Positions 29,073 to 38,500 of a stretch of DNA of 64,000 bases are shown here, piece by piece. Position numbers and translations under genes: made by a program. The notes under the pieces were generated by a model, which worked only from the letters and a program-made list of their open reading frames with translations, ran no database searches and was not told where the DNA came from. Location: assembly GCA_004346725.1 (NCBI GenBank), contig SMDE01000005.1:248001-312000 (forward strand). Direction: 5' to 3'. This stretch comes from Phytobacter diazotrophicus. Lineage in GTDB: Bacteria > Pseudomonadota > Gammaproteobacteria > Enterobacterales > Enterobacteriaceae. The number at the start of each line of letters is the position of its first letter. Position 1 is the first letter of the stretch.

Positions 29073-29077
29073 ATCGT

Positions 29078-29875
29078 TTAAACCAGCGAACGCCGGCGCA
29101 GCGTTTCGTAAAGTAGCGCATCGGACTGAAGAACCTGCCACGCTTCCTCAACCGCCGGGGGTAAATCAACGTGAACAATAAAATCGCGTCCTGCCGGGCC
29201 ATAGCCCTGCGCGTCATCTCTTAAGCGCGGCACTTCGCCCAGAATCAGTGATAAATACCGATCAACTGGCCATAGCCCTTCTTTCGGGGATACAAAAGCC
29301 AGACCATCAGCGGTATTCATCAGCTCAGGGGTAATCCCTGAGTAACTCAGCCAGTGAGGGGCACTGGCGCAGCCCTGGCTTGCCCGGGTAAATGTCGCCA
29401 TCGTTCTGCGCTGCAGCGCGGGATCTTGCACAATCAATACGGTTTTGACGTTCATGCCGTGCGACAACATCATATCCATCGAGAACCGGGCATTTTCGCC
29501 ACAATTCGTTGACTGTTTTTCGACAAAAATCGTTTTGCGCTTAATCTTCCAGAATTTCTCTGCGATATCCGCAATGATTTCCGCCTCTTTGCGCCCCGTG
29601 GTAGGGATTAAATTGTAGGCAGAGTGTCGGGAAACCGCGGCGTAAAGGAATGGCGTGGAGTGCCCAATGCCGCCGCTAATGATCAGCGGAATATGCTGAG
29701 CCGAAGCTATAGCACAGGCGGCATCAATCACTGGAATCACCGAATGGCCAGGAATGATGACCGCATCGGCACGCACGGGGGTCGGCTTGCTAACAAAATC
29801 ATTTTGCGCCAGCCACTGACCCAGCGTATTGGCAGCCGCAAGCGTCTGTTCAGCCAGGCGGGGAAAATTCATCAT
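29078..29875 (-). CDS. ydcF: DUF218/ElyC-SanA-YdcF family protein
   Basis: A 265-aa YdcF (266 in E. coli). E. coli YdcF is a soluble Rossmann-like protein reported to bind S-adenosylmethionine; its reaction is unknown. Visible conserved blocks are ADAVIIPGHSVIP, LIISGGIGHSTPFL, QSTNCGENARFS, VQDPALQRRTMATF and LRDDAQGYGPAGRDFIVHVD. It keeps the ancestral order aldA-ydcF, but hrpA, normally next, is displaced by the efflux operon. Confidence 0.92.
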   Translation of the reverse strand: MMNFPRLAEQTLAAANTLGQWLAQNDFVSKPTPVRADAVIIPGHSVIPVIDAACAIASAQHIPLIISGGIGHSTPFLYAAVSRHSAYNLIPTTGRKEAEIIADIAEKFWKIKRKTIFVEKQSTNCGENARFSMDMMLSHGMNVKTVLIVQDPALQRRTMATFTRASQGCASAPHWLSYSGITPELMNTADGLAFVSPKEGLWPVDRYLSLILGEVPRLRDDAQGYGPAGRDFIVHVDLPPAVEEAWQVLQSDALLYETLRRRSLV

Positions 29876-30058
29876 GGAAAGAGCCCTCCATTTTTAAGCC
29901 TCAGTACAGCTTAGTGAAGCGTAACTACAGCGTAAAGCACCCTACGATCCCGTCCATTATGCCGACCCTTCCCTGGGCATTGTTATCTTTAAGCGCTTTC
30001 CAACAAAACCTGAGCTTTCTAATACACTTGAAATATTCACGACGTGAACGATAAACTC

Positions 30059-30072
30059 GTTAGATATCTAAC
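30059..30072. promoter_or_regulatory. Palindromic operator, probably for the MarR regulator
   Basis: GTTAGATATCTAAC, a perfect 14-bp palindrome of the TAGATATCTA form often bound by MarR-family dimers, 18 bases before the marR-type start. Placement just before the first gene suggests autoregulation of the whole operon. Confidence 0.7.
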
Positions 30073-30090
30073 TAATCATCAGAAAACGAT

Positions 30091-30522
30091 ATGGATAACC
30101 GCGACCTCACTTTCTCTCACCTGCTCTATCTCACGGCCCATCACTGGCGCCTGGCGGTTGATCGTCGCCTGCGAGGGTTGGGCATGAGCCAGGCCAGTTG
30201 GGTTGCGGTCGCCGCGATCGCGCGTAATGAAACCCCGCTGTCGCAGAGTGAACTCGCACAGGAGTTGGGCATTGAGAACGCCACGCTGGTGCCGCTGATT
30301 AATCGCCTGGTGGAACAGCAACTGGTAGAGCGCGTACTGACCGATCAGGACAAGCGCAAACGCCTGCTGGTCGCAACAGAGCAAGGCATGGCGCTTTACC
30401 ATCAGGTAAAGACCGTGGCAGATAGCCTGCGCGAAGAAATTTTATCGGTCATCAGCCCTGAGGAGCAGGCACAAACCCGCCGGGTGCTGGAAAAACTGCT
30501 CATTGAGGTTGAGAAGAAGTAA
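30091..30522 (+). CDS. MarR-family transcriptional regulator
   Basis: A 143-aa MarR-type winged-helix regulator. Seen: the helix-turn-helix LSQSELAQELGIENATLVPLINRLVEQQLVER and the wing with the family signature DQDKRKRLLVATEQG. (The helix-turn-helix spans about residues 50-82.) It is the first gene of a five-gene operon: its stop overlaps the ATG of the MFS gene by one base. Such regulators bind small phenolic or drug ligands and de-repress efflux. A matching palindrome precedes it. Confidence 0.9.
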   Translation: MDNRDLTFSHLLYLTAHHWRLAVDRRLRGLGMSQASWVAVAAIARNETPLSQSELAQELGIENATLVPLINRLVEQQLVERVLTDQDKRKRLLVATEQGMALYHQVKTVADSLREEILSVISPEEQAQTRRVLEKLLIEVEKK

Positions 30523-32177
30523 TGCGCCTGCCGAAAAGCGATCCGTATGCGCCACGAGAATGGGCGCCCCACGAAAAGCCGATGCTGCTGGGATCACCCT
30601 CGACCCCGTTTCACAGCACGCCGAAACGCATCGCCTATGGCATCGTTGGCCTGCTGGTCTGTATGACCGGGGCGCTGGGTAATGCCATGGTCACCGCTAA
30701 TCTGCAAAACCTGCAAGGTACCTTTGCCGCCTGGTCGACGGAAATTGCCTGGCTGCCCGCCGTCTACGTAATGACGAATGTGTCTATTAACCTGCTGCTG
30801 GTCAAGTTTCGCCAGCAGTTTGGGCTGCGCGCCTTTACCGAAGGGTTTTTGGTGCTGTACGTGCTGGTGACCTTCTTTCACCTCTTCGTTAACGATCTCA
30901 GTTCAGCCTTACTGGTGCGCGCGGCCCACGGCATGGTCGCTGCCGCGCTCAGTTCGCTTGGGATCTATTATCAAATTCAGGCCTGGCCTGCCCGTCATCG
31001 ACTGAAAGCCCTGACGATCGGCATCACCGGTTCGTCGCTGGCCATTCCCATCGCGAGGCTGTTTTCCACCGAACTCCTGCAACTTGATGAATGGCGTGGC
31101 CTGTACTTTTTCGAACTGGGTCTGGCGCTGATCTCCCTCGCCTGCGTGATGATGCTCAAACTTCCGCCGGGCGATCGCAAGAAAGTCTTTGAAAAGAAGG
31201 ATTTTATTACCTTCTTTTTGCTGGCGCCCGGTATGGCGCTGATTTGCGCCGTACTGTCGCTGGGTCGTCTCGACTGGTGGTTTGAAGCGCCGTGGATTGG
31301 CTGGTCACTGGCGCTGGCGGTGGTGCTAATCGTGAGCGCTATTGTGTTCGAGCATAACCGCAGCAACCCGCTCTTAAATACGCGCTGGCTCTCCAGCGGC
31401 AGCATTGTGCGGCTTGGTTTAATCATGCTGTTAATCCGTATTGTGCTGGCAGAGCAAAACACCGGTGTGTTTGGCTGGTTGCAGTATGTCGGTTTGCAGA
31501 ACGAACAGATGACCAACCTTGCGTGGTCTATTCTTGCCGGGATCATTTGCGGCATTATCGCCAGTTGTCTGACGATCAAGCCCCAACGCCTGTCCTGGCC
31601 TATCGTTACCTCGCTGGTATTGATGATCATTGCCTCGCTGATGGACAGCCAGTCAACCAGCCTGACGCGCCCGGACCAACTGATGATAAGCCAGTTTTTG
31701 CTCGGTTTTGGCAGCGCCTTCTTCCTCGCGCCCGCCATGCTGGCCGGGATCGGCGGCGTGGTAGCCGATCCGCGTAATCTGGTTAGCTTTTCGGTACTGT
31801 TTGGGATGAGCCAGAATATTGGCGGCCTACTGGGTTCGGCCATTCTGGGGACATTCCAGACCTGGCGTGAGAAATATCACTCCAGCCTGCTTGCCGACCA
31901 GCTCACCACGCTTAACCCACTGGTCAACGAACGGCTGCAACTCTACAGCCAGATGTACCAGAGCATGATCGGTGACAGTACGTTACTGAGCGTACAGGCC
32001 GCCACCCAACTGCAAAACGTCTCGACGCTGGAAGCGAATATTCTCGCTTATAACGATACTTATCTGTTAACCGCCTCCGTCGCGGCAGCCACCCTGGTGT
32101 GGATATTCTGGCGACTGCTACGCCTGCGTATCACCGCGCGTATCGTATTAAGACAGGCAACCGGAACCAAAAAATAA
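30522..32177 (+). CDS. DHA2-type MFS efflux transporter (EmrB-like)
   Basis: A 551-aa inner-membrane transporter with about 14 helices, the size and layout of EmrB/FarB drug:H+ antiporters. Helix 1 starts near residue 35 (IAYGIVGLLVCMTGALGNAM); the family's TM5 region is seen near 140-165 and long periplasmic residues near 470-510. It lacks a strong match to the usual loop 2-3 motif, so it is a divergent member. Translationally coupled to marR and followed 25 bases later by the adaptor gene. Substrate unknown. Confidence 0.87.
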   Translation: MRLPKSDPYAPREWAPHEKPMLLGSPSTPFHSTPKRIAYGIVGLLVCMTGALGNAMVTANLQNLQGTFAAWSTEIAWLPAVYVMTNVSINLLLVKFRQQFGLRAFTEGFLVLYVLVTFFHLFVNDLSSALLVRAAHGMVAAALSSLGIYYQIQAWPARHRLKALTIGITGSSLAIPIARLFSTELLQLDEWRGLYFFELGLALISLACVMMLKLPPGDRKKVFEKKDFITFFLLAPGMALICAVLSLGRLDWWFEAPWIGWSLALAVVLIVSAIVFEHNRSNPLLNTRWLSSGSIVRLGLIMLLIRIVLAEQNTGVFGWLQYVGLQNEQMTNLAWSILAGIICGIIASCLTIKPQRLSWPIVTSLVLMIIASLMDSQSTSLTRPDQLMISQFLLGFGSAFFLAPAMLAGIGGVVADPRNLVSFSVLFGMSQNIGGLLGSAILGTFQTWREKYHSSLLADQLTTLNPLVNERLQLYSQMYQSMIGDSTLLSVQAATQLQNVSTLEANILAYNDTYLLTASVAAATLVWIFWRLLRLRITARIVLRQATGTKK

Positions 32178-32202
32178 GAGTGTTAACTTTACTGGAGTAT
32201 CT

Positions 32203-33285
32203 ATGAGCCAGCAGGATGCCGCCAAAGAGCGGGCAAATACCCGCAGTAACCTGCGTGTTGTATCAATTTTCGCCGCTGCCGCTATTGGCATTGTTGGCGT
32301 ACTGGTGATTCTTTATGCCTGGCAGTTGCCCCCTTTTACCCGGCAAACCCAGTTTACCGATAACGCCTACGTGCGCGGTCTGACGACTTTCATCAGTCCT
32401 CAGGTGAACGGCTATATTACGCAGGTGAATGTTCAGGATTTTGCCAGGGTGAAAAAAGGCGACCTGCTGATGCAGATTGACGATCGTATTTATCGTCAGC
32501 GCGTCCATCAGGCACAGGCGCAACTGGCAATGAAAATCGCCGCGCTGAATAACAATATTCAGCAACGGAAAAGTGCCGAGGCGGTGATTCAGCGTAACGA
32601 GGCAGCGCTGGCCAGTGCGAAAGCGCAGAATATCCAGTCGCAGGCGAACCTTAAACGCGTAAAAGCCCTGAGTGAAGACGGTTCGCTCTCTGTTCGTGAA
32701 CGCGACGCGGCTCTCGCCAGCGCGGCGCAGGGCAATGCCAGTATTGCGCAGGCACAGGCCACCCTTGACGTCTCCCGTCAGGATCTGCAAACCACTATCG
32801 TTAATCGCGGTTCCCTGGAAGCGGATGTGGAAAATGCCAAAGCGGCGCTAGAACTGGCAGATATCGACCTGCAAAACACCCGCATTGTCGCCCCGCGCGA
32901 CGGCCAGCTTGGGCAAATTAGCGTCAGACTGGGGGCATATGTCACCGCCGGTACGCATCTGACGTCGCTGGTCCCCGCCCAACACTGGGTTATCGCCAAT
33001 CTTAAAGAGACGCAACTGGCGAATGTTCATCCTGGTCAGTCGGTACGATTTACCGTCGATGCGCTCGACGGTAAAGCGTTTGAAGGTCGTGTGGAGAGTA
33101 TCTCTCCGGCGACTGGCGTGGAATTTAGCGCCATCTCACCGGACAACGCCACGGGCAACTTTGTGAAAATCGCCCAGCGTATCCCGGTACGCATTGAAGT
33201 GAATGGCAAAGAAGAAGACGTCGCCCGCCTGCGCCCCGGCATGTCGGTACAGGTCCATATTGATACCCGGGAGGCGAAGCAATGA
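32203..33285 (+). CDS. HlyD/EmrA-family membrane fusion protein
   Basis: A 360-aa periplasmic adaptor. One N-terminal membrane anchor (residues 22-43) is followed by a biotinyl-lipoyl-like half motif (FISPQVNGYITQVNVQDFAR), a coiled-coil hairpin (about 95-205, rich in Ala/Gln), the second lipoyl half (NTRIVAPRDGQLGQISVRLG) and a beta-barrel end (RLRPGMSVQVHIDT). It joins the inner-membrane transporter to the outer-membrane channel. An ACTGGAG site precedes the start, and its end overlaps the next gene by 4 bases. Confidence 0.9.
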   Translation: MSQQDAAKERANTRSNLRVVSIFAAAAIGIVGVLVILYAWQLPPFTRQTQFTDNAYVRGLTTFISPQVNGYITQVNVQDFARVKKGDLLMQIDDRIYRQRVHQAQAQLAMKIAALNNNIQQRKSAEAVIQRNEAALASAKAQNIQSQANLKRVKALSEDGSLSVRERDAALASAAQGNASIAQAQATLDVSRQDLQTTIVNRGSLEADVENAKAALELADIDLQNTRIVAPRDGQLGQISVRLGAYVTAGTHLTSLVPAQHWVIANLKETQLANVHPGQSVRFTVDALDGKAFEGRVESISPATGVEFSAISPDNATGNFVKIAQRIPVRIEVNGKEEDVARLRPGMSVQVHIDTREAKQ

Positions 33286-34670
33286 CTGTGCGTCCTCTCG
33301 TGGCACTCACCTGCCTGCTGCTGACAGCGTGTCAGTCCGTTGACGTAAAACCGGCGAAACCCACGTTACAGATCCCGGCGGCCTGGCGGAGTGCCGTTGG
33401 TCCGTCGAGCCCGGTCGAAAAGGTCTGGTGGCGCAATTTTCACGATAATGCGCTCAACGGTTATGTAGACCAGGCGCTGCGCTATAACAGTGACGTGCTG
33501 ATTGCCCGTGAGCGGGTCAATGAGTACCAGGCATGGGTTTACGGCACAGAGGGCAGTCTTTTTCCTTCGCTCAGTGCCGGTGTGAGCGGCACGCGCGCCC
33601 GGAGCCAGTCTGCGGCCACCGGCCTGCCTATCTACAGCACCTTGTATAAAGGCACGCTCACGGCCAGTTACGATGTGGATATCTGGGGCGTTCATCGCAC
33701 TACCAGCGATGCCGCACAGGCCTCGCTGGCGGCACAAAAAGCCGCAGCCGCAGCGGCTGATTTAACCGTCGCCGCCTCGGTTGCCTCCGGCTATGTCAGT
33801 CTGCTTTCGCTTGATAATCAATTACGGGTAACAGAATCGACCTTAAAAGCCCGGGAAGAAGCGTTCAGGCTGGCGCAGCGTCAGTATGAAACGGGATACA
33901 GCTCGCGGTTGGAACTGATGCAGTCAGATTCTGAGATGCGCGCAACGCGGGCACAAATTCCCGGTTTACGCCACCAAATCGCCCAGCAGGAAAATGCGCT
34001 TAGTCTGCTCATTGGCGCCAACCCTGGCAGCATCGCCCGGCAAAATGAGCTCGATCAACTCACGCCGCTGAGCATCCCGTCAAACCTGCCATCGTCACTG
34101 CTTAATCGTCGCCCGGATATTGCCCAGGCGGAGCAACAGTTGATCGCCGCCGATGCCACGCTGGCTTCCGCGCGCGCCAGTTTGCTGCCATCCATTAATC
34201 TCACCGCCACGGGCAGCATTCAGGACAGAACCCTCCCCGGCTTGTTGGATAACCCGCTCCAGCTATGGAGTGTTGGCGGCAGTATTCTGGCTCCGTTGCT
34301 TAATCGTCAGGCGCTGAATGCGCAGGTAGACGTGACGGCGTCACAACGAAACCAGGCGCTGTATAGCTATGAAAAGACGGTAAGAAATGCCTTTAAAGAG
34401 GTCAATGACAGTCTGGATGCGATAACGCATTTGCAGGAACAACTGGCGGAATTGCAGGCGCAGACGCTGGTCGCGCAGGAGGCATTACGCATTGCGCAAA
34501 ACCGCTATCGCAATGGTTACTCGTCCTATCTTGATGAGCTTGATGCCCAACGCACGCTCTTCTCCGCGCAGCTCAGCGTCGTTCAGGCCAAAAGTAACCT
34601 GTTACTGGCACAAATCGATTTATATCGCGCACTCGGCGGTGGATGGTCCACGCCCGCAGTGCACGATTAA
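33282..34670 (+). CDS. Outer-membrane efflux lipoprotein (NodT/OprM family)
   Basis: A 462-aa TolC-like outer-membrane factor with a lipoprotein signal (LLLTAC, cysteine at residue 17). Two repeats of the outer-membrane-factor fold are seen, each with the NPG/RPDI type features (LLNRRPDIAQAEQQLIAADA) and long coiled helices; the end has NRYRNGYSSYLDELDAQRTL. It completes a tripartite pump with the two preceding gene products. Having its own channel, the system need not use TolC. ATGA overlap with the adaptor gene implies coupling. Confidence 0.92.
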   Translation: MTVRPLVALTCLLLTACQSVDVKPAKPTLQIPAAWRSAVGPSSPVEKVWWRNFHDNALNGYVDQALRYNSDVLIARERVNEYQAWVYGTEGSLFPSLSAGVSGTRARSQSAATGLPIYSTLYKGTLTASYDVDIWGVHRTTSDAAQASLAAQKAAAAAADLTVAASVASGYVSLLSLDNQLRVTESTLKAREEAFRLAQRQYETGYSSRLELMQSDSEMRATRAQIPGLRHQIAQQENALSLLIGANPGSIARQNELDQLTPLSIPSNLPSSLLNRRPDIAQAEQQLIAADATLASARASLLPSINLTATGSIQDRTLPGLLDNPLQLWSVGGSILAPLLNRQALNAQVDVTASQRNQALYSYEKTVRNAFKEVNDSLDAITHLQEQLAELQAQTLVAQEALRIAQNRYRNGYSSYLDELDAQRTLFSAQLSVVQAKSNLLLAQIDLYRALGGGWSTPAVHD

Positions 34671-34685
34671 CCAGGGAGTTATGTT

Positions 34686-35345
34686 ATGCAGAAACAGTGG
34701 TCCAATGTTGATAACTATCTGATTGAAAAACTCATCCCAAAAGATGGCATCCTTGAGCAGGTGTTGGTGAATAACCAGCAGGCAGGGCTTCCCGCCTTTG
34801 ATGTGGCGGCCAACCAGGGTCAGTTACTGGCCCTTTTTGTGCGCATGACGGGGGCTAAACGTATCCTTGAGATAGGGACTCTCGGTGGCTACAGCACCAT
34901 CTGGATGGCGCGCGAATTACCAACCGACGGGGAATTGTTGACGCTGGAAGCCGACGCGCATCACGCCAGTATTGCCCGGCAGAATCTGCAACTGGCAGGA
35001 GTGGCTGAGCGAGTAAAACTTATTGAAGGCCCTGCACTCAATTCCCTTGAACAACTGGGCGAACATCCGCCGTTTGATCTGATTTTCATTGATGCCGACA
35101 AACCGAGCAACCCGGATTACCTGCGCTGGGCGCTGCGCTATTCCCGCCCCGGTACGTTAATCATTGGTGATAATGTGGTTCGCGACGGTGAAGTGACCAA
35201 CCCACAGAGTGATGACGCAAGGGTTCAGGGCGTCAGAACCTTTATTGAGATGCTGGGCGAAGACCCACGGCTGACCGCGACCGCGATACAGACCGTAGGC
35301 GTTAAAGGGTGGGATGGATTTACCCTGGCGTGGGTGAATGCGTAA
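34686..35345 (+). CDS. SAM-dependent O-methyltransferase (family 3, CCoAOMT-like)
   Basis: A 219-aa class I methyltransferase of the O-methyltransferase family 3 type. Seen: SAM-binding motif I ILEIGTLGGYSTIWMA, the acidic LTLEADAHHASIA, and the metal-binding region FDLIFIDADKPSNPDYLRWA with IIGDNVVRDGEV, typical of catechol or caffeoyl-CoA-like substrates. It lies 15 bases after the pump channel gene and is the last gene of the operon. The company of an efflux pump suggests it modifies a hydroxylated aromatic compound that is also exported; this is inference. Confidence 0.88.
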   Translation: MQKQWSNVDNYLIEKLIPKDGILEQVLVNNQQAGLPAFDVAANQGQLLALFVRMTGAKRILEIGTLGGYSTIWMARELPTDGELLTLEADAHHASIARQNLQLAGVAERVKLIEGPALNSLEQLGEHPPFDLIFIDADKPSNPDYLRWALRYSRPGTLIIGDNVVRDGEVTNPQSDDARVQGVRTFIEMLGEDPRLTATAIQTVGVKGWDGFTLAWVNA

Positions 35346-35392
35346 GCGTTAGTTCCCGGAAGGCATCGTGCGGCCTGATGCCCTCACCCAGG

Positions 35393-35464
35393 CCCTCTCC
35401 CTGTGGGAGAGGGGACCATTAGTGCTCGCATTTTTTGTGGGGATCCCTCTCCCACAGGAGAGGG
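35393..35464. repeat. Paired REP-like palindromes
   Basis: Two inverted-repeat units, CCCTCTCCCTGTGGGAGAGGGG (35393-35414, shown split: CCCTCTCC, CTGT, GGGAGAGGGG) and CCCTCTCCCACAGGAGAGGG (35445-35464), lie in the convergent gap after the efflux operon. They are nearly the same palindrome in opposite orientation. Elements with this core are scattered in many enteric genomes. Confidence 0.75.
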
Positions 35465-35500
35465 AGAAAATCTGCGCCGCATTCGGGATGCAAGAAAAAA

Positions 35501-38500
35501 CTACGCGCTCACCTGCTCCATCGCCTGCAACACGCGCTTATCGGAAACCGGATACGGTGTGCCGAGTTGCTGCGCAAAATAACTGACGCGAAGCTCTTCA
35601 ATCATCCAGCGAACCGCTTTGACCTCTTCATCTTCACGACGCGCTGGCGGTAGCTTGTTCAGCCACTGCTGCCACGCCTGCTGAACCTGCTCGACTTTCA
35701 GCATTTGTGCCCGGTCGCGGTGTGGATCAACCGCCAGCTTCTCCAGACGCTTCTCAATGGCGTGCAGATAGCGCAGCGTATCACCCAGACGGCGGAAACC
35801 ATTGCCAGTAACAAAACCACGGTAGACCAGCCCGCTCATTTGCGCCTTAATATCCGACAACCCCAGCGCCATGGTCATATCCACACGCCCTTTCAGACGT
35901 TTGTTAATGTTGAACACCGCCGTGAGGATCTGCTCGACCTGTTTGGCTATCTCAACCACCGTTTCATTCAAGTCAGCACGGACTTTCTCATGCAGCGCCG
36001 TAAAGCCCTCTTCCGTCCAGACTGGCCCCCCCGCCTCGTCAATCAACTTATCAACGCCGCAGGAGATACAATCATCAATCAGATCCAGCACTTTGCCATA
36101 CGGATTAAAGTACAGCCCGAGCTTGGCTTTGTTCGGCAACTTCTCATGTAAATATTTGATGGGCGAAGGAATATTCAACAACAGCAGACGGCGTAAGCCG
36201 CTCCACATAGCCTGTTGCTGATCAAGCGGATTATCAAACAGCTTGATGGCTACGCTGTCGCGCTCATCCACCAGCGCGGGCCAGGCCTTCACCTTATAGT
36301 TGCCGCGTTTCTGCTCGTAACTTTCCGGAAGCTGGCCGAAGCTCCAGATATGCAGCCCACTTTGTTCGATACCGTCGTCTGCCACCGCAGACAGAGTCTC
36401 CTGCACTTTTCCTTTCAGCGACGCTTTCAGTGCACTTAATGACGGCCCTTCTGACAGTTTCTTGTTCTTCTCATCTACCACCCTGAAGGTGATTTTCAGA
36501 TGATCGGGAACCTGATCCCAGTGCCAGTCATCGCGATCAATCGTGTGCCCCGTCATGCGTCGAAGTTCACGCTCCAGAGCATCTAATAGCGGCAGTTCAA
36601 GCGGCGTTACGCGGCCTAAAAACGCTTCCGCGTAGTTTGGCGCCGGCACAAAATTGCGTCGTACCGGTTTGGGTAACGATTTAATCAGGGCAATGACCAG
36701 CTCACGACGCAGCCCCGGTATTTGCCATTCAAAGCCGCTTTCTTCAACCTGATTGAGCAACGGCAGCGGAATATGCACCGTCACGCCGTCGGCATCCGCA
36801 CCCGGTTCAAACTGATAGGTAAGACGCAGTTTCAGGTTGCCCTGATGCCAGAAGTTCGGGTAGTCCAGCTTGCTGACCTTCTCCGCCCCTTCTTTGATCA
36901 GCATACTCTTTTCAAAGTTGAGCAGATCCGGGGTTTCACGGCTCGCCTTCTTCCACCAGCTATCAAAGTGGCGGGCAGAAATCACATCATGGCTGATGCG
37001 CTGGTCATAGAACTCAAACAGCGTATCGTCATCGACCAGAATGTCGCGGCGACGGGATTTATGTTCAAGCTCTTCGATTTCGGCGCGCAGTTTGAGGTTG
37101 TCGCGGAAAAACGCATGGCGCGTCTGCCAGTCGCCTTCCACCAGCGCGTGGCGAATGAACAACTCGCGGCACAGGGCCGGATCAATCTGGCTGTAGTTCA
37201 CGCTACGGGCAGCCACGATCGGCAAACCGTAAACCGTCACCTTCTCCGTTGCCATCACCGCACCCTGCGAACATTCCCAGTGCGGTTCACTGTAAGAACG
37301 CTTGCTCAGATGCTGGGCGACAGGCTCTACCCATTCCGGATCGATACGCGCCGCGATGCGCCCCCACAGGCGGCTGGTCTCCACCAGTTCAGCCACAATG
37401 GCCCATTTCGGCGGCTTTTTAAATAAACCGGAACCAGGGAAAATAGAGAAACGCGCATTGCGGGCACCAGTGAACTCCTGTTTATCGGCATCTTTCATCC
37501 CGATATGCGACAGTAGCCCGGTCAGCAATGCGATATGGATTTCGCGGTACTCTGCCGGTTCACTGTTCACCGGGATCCCCAACTCTTTCACCACCTGGCG
37601 CAGTTGGGTATAGATATCCTGCCACTCGCGCACGCGCAGGTAGTTGAGGTAGTCCAGCTTGCACTGGCGGCGGAACTGATTTGACGAGAGGGCTTTCTGC
37701 TGCTCGCCAAGGTAGTTCCACAGATTCACGAACGCAAGGAAATCAGACTCTTTATCGTGGAAGCGACGGTGCTTTTCATCGGACGCCTGCTGCTTGTCCA
37801 TCGGACGTTCACGCGGATCCTGAATAGACAACGCCGAGGTGATGATCATCGCCTCGCGTACACAGCCGTGTTTTTGCGCTTCCAACACCATGCGAGCCAG
37901 ACGCGGGTCTACCGGCAACTGACTGAGTTGACGCCCCATCGGGGTTAACTTGTAAGCAGTGGCCTGTTCGTCAGTGGTGATAGCACCGAGCTCTTCCAGT
38001 AGACGCACACCATCCTGAATATTGCGTTTATCCGGCGCTTCAACAAAAGGAAACGCGGCAATATCGCCCAGCCCCAGCGCGGTCATTTGCAGAATAACGG
38101 ACGCCAGGTTGGTACGCAGGATTTCCGGGTCGGTAAATTCCGGACGGGAGAGGAAATCGTCCTCTGAATAGAGACGAATACAGATCCCTTCGGAAACACG
38201 CCCGCAGCGCCCTTTACGCTGGTTAGCAGACGACTGGGAAACCGGCTCAATCGGCAGGCGTTGTACTTTGGTACGGTAACTGTAGCGGCTGATACGCGCA
38301 GTACCGGGGTCAATCACATATTTAATCCCCGGCACCGTCAGCGACGTTTCCGCAACGTTAGTCGCCAGTACAATGCGTCGCCCGCTGTGTGACTGGAAAA
38401 CGCGGTTCTGCTCACTGTTAGACAGCCGCGCGTAGAGTGGCAACACTTCCGTATGACGCAGATCGCGCTTGTTCAGCGCATCGGCGGTATCGCGGATTTC

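Noticed and set aside
30995-31843. 282-codon minus-strand frame inside the MFS transporter
   Set aside because: Long antisense frames are common opposite GC-rich membrane-protein genes; no start site or family features.
36722-37426. 234-codon plus-strand frame inside hrpA
   Set aside because: Shadow of hrpA; no independent support.
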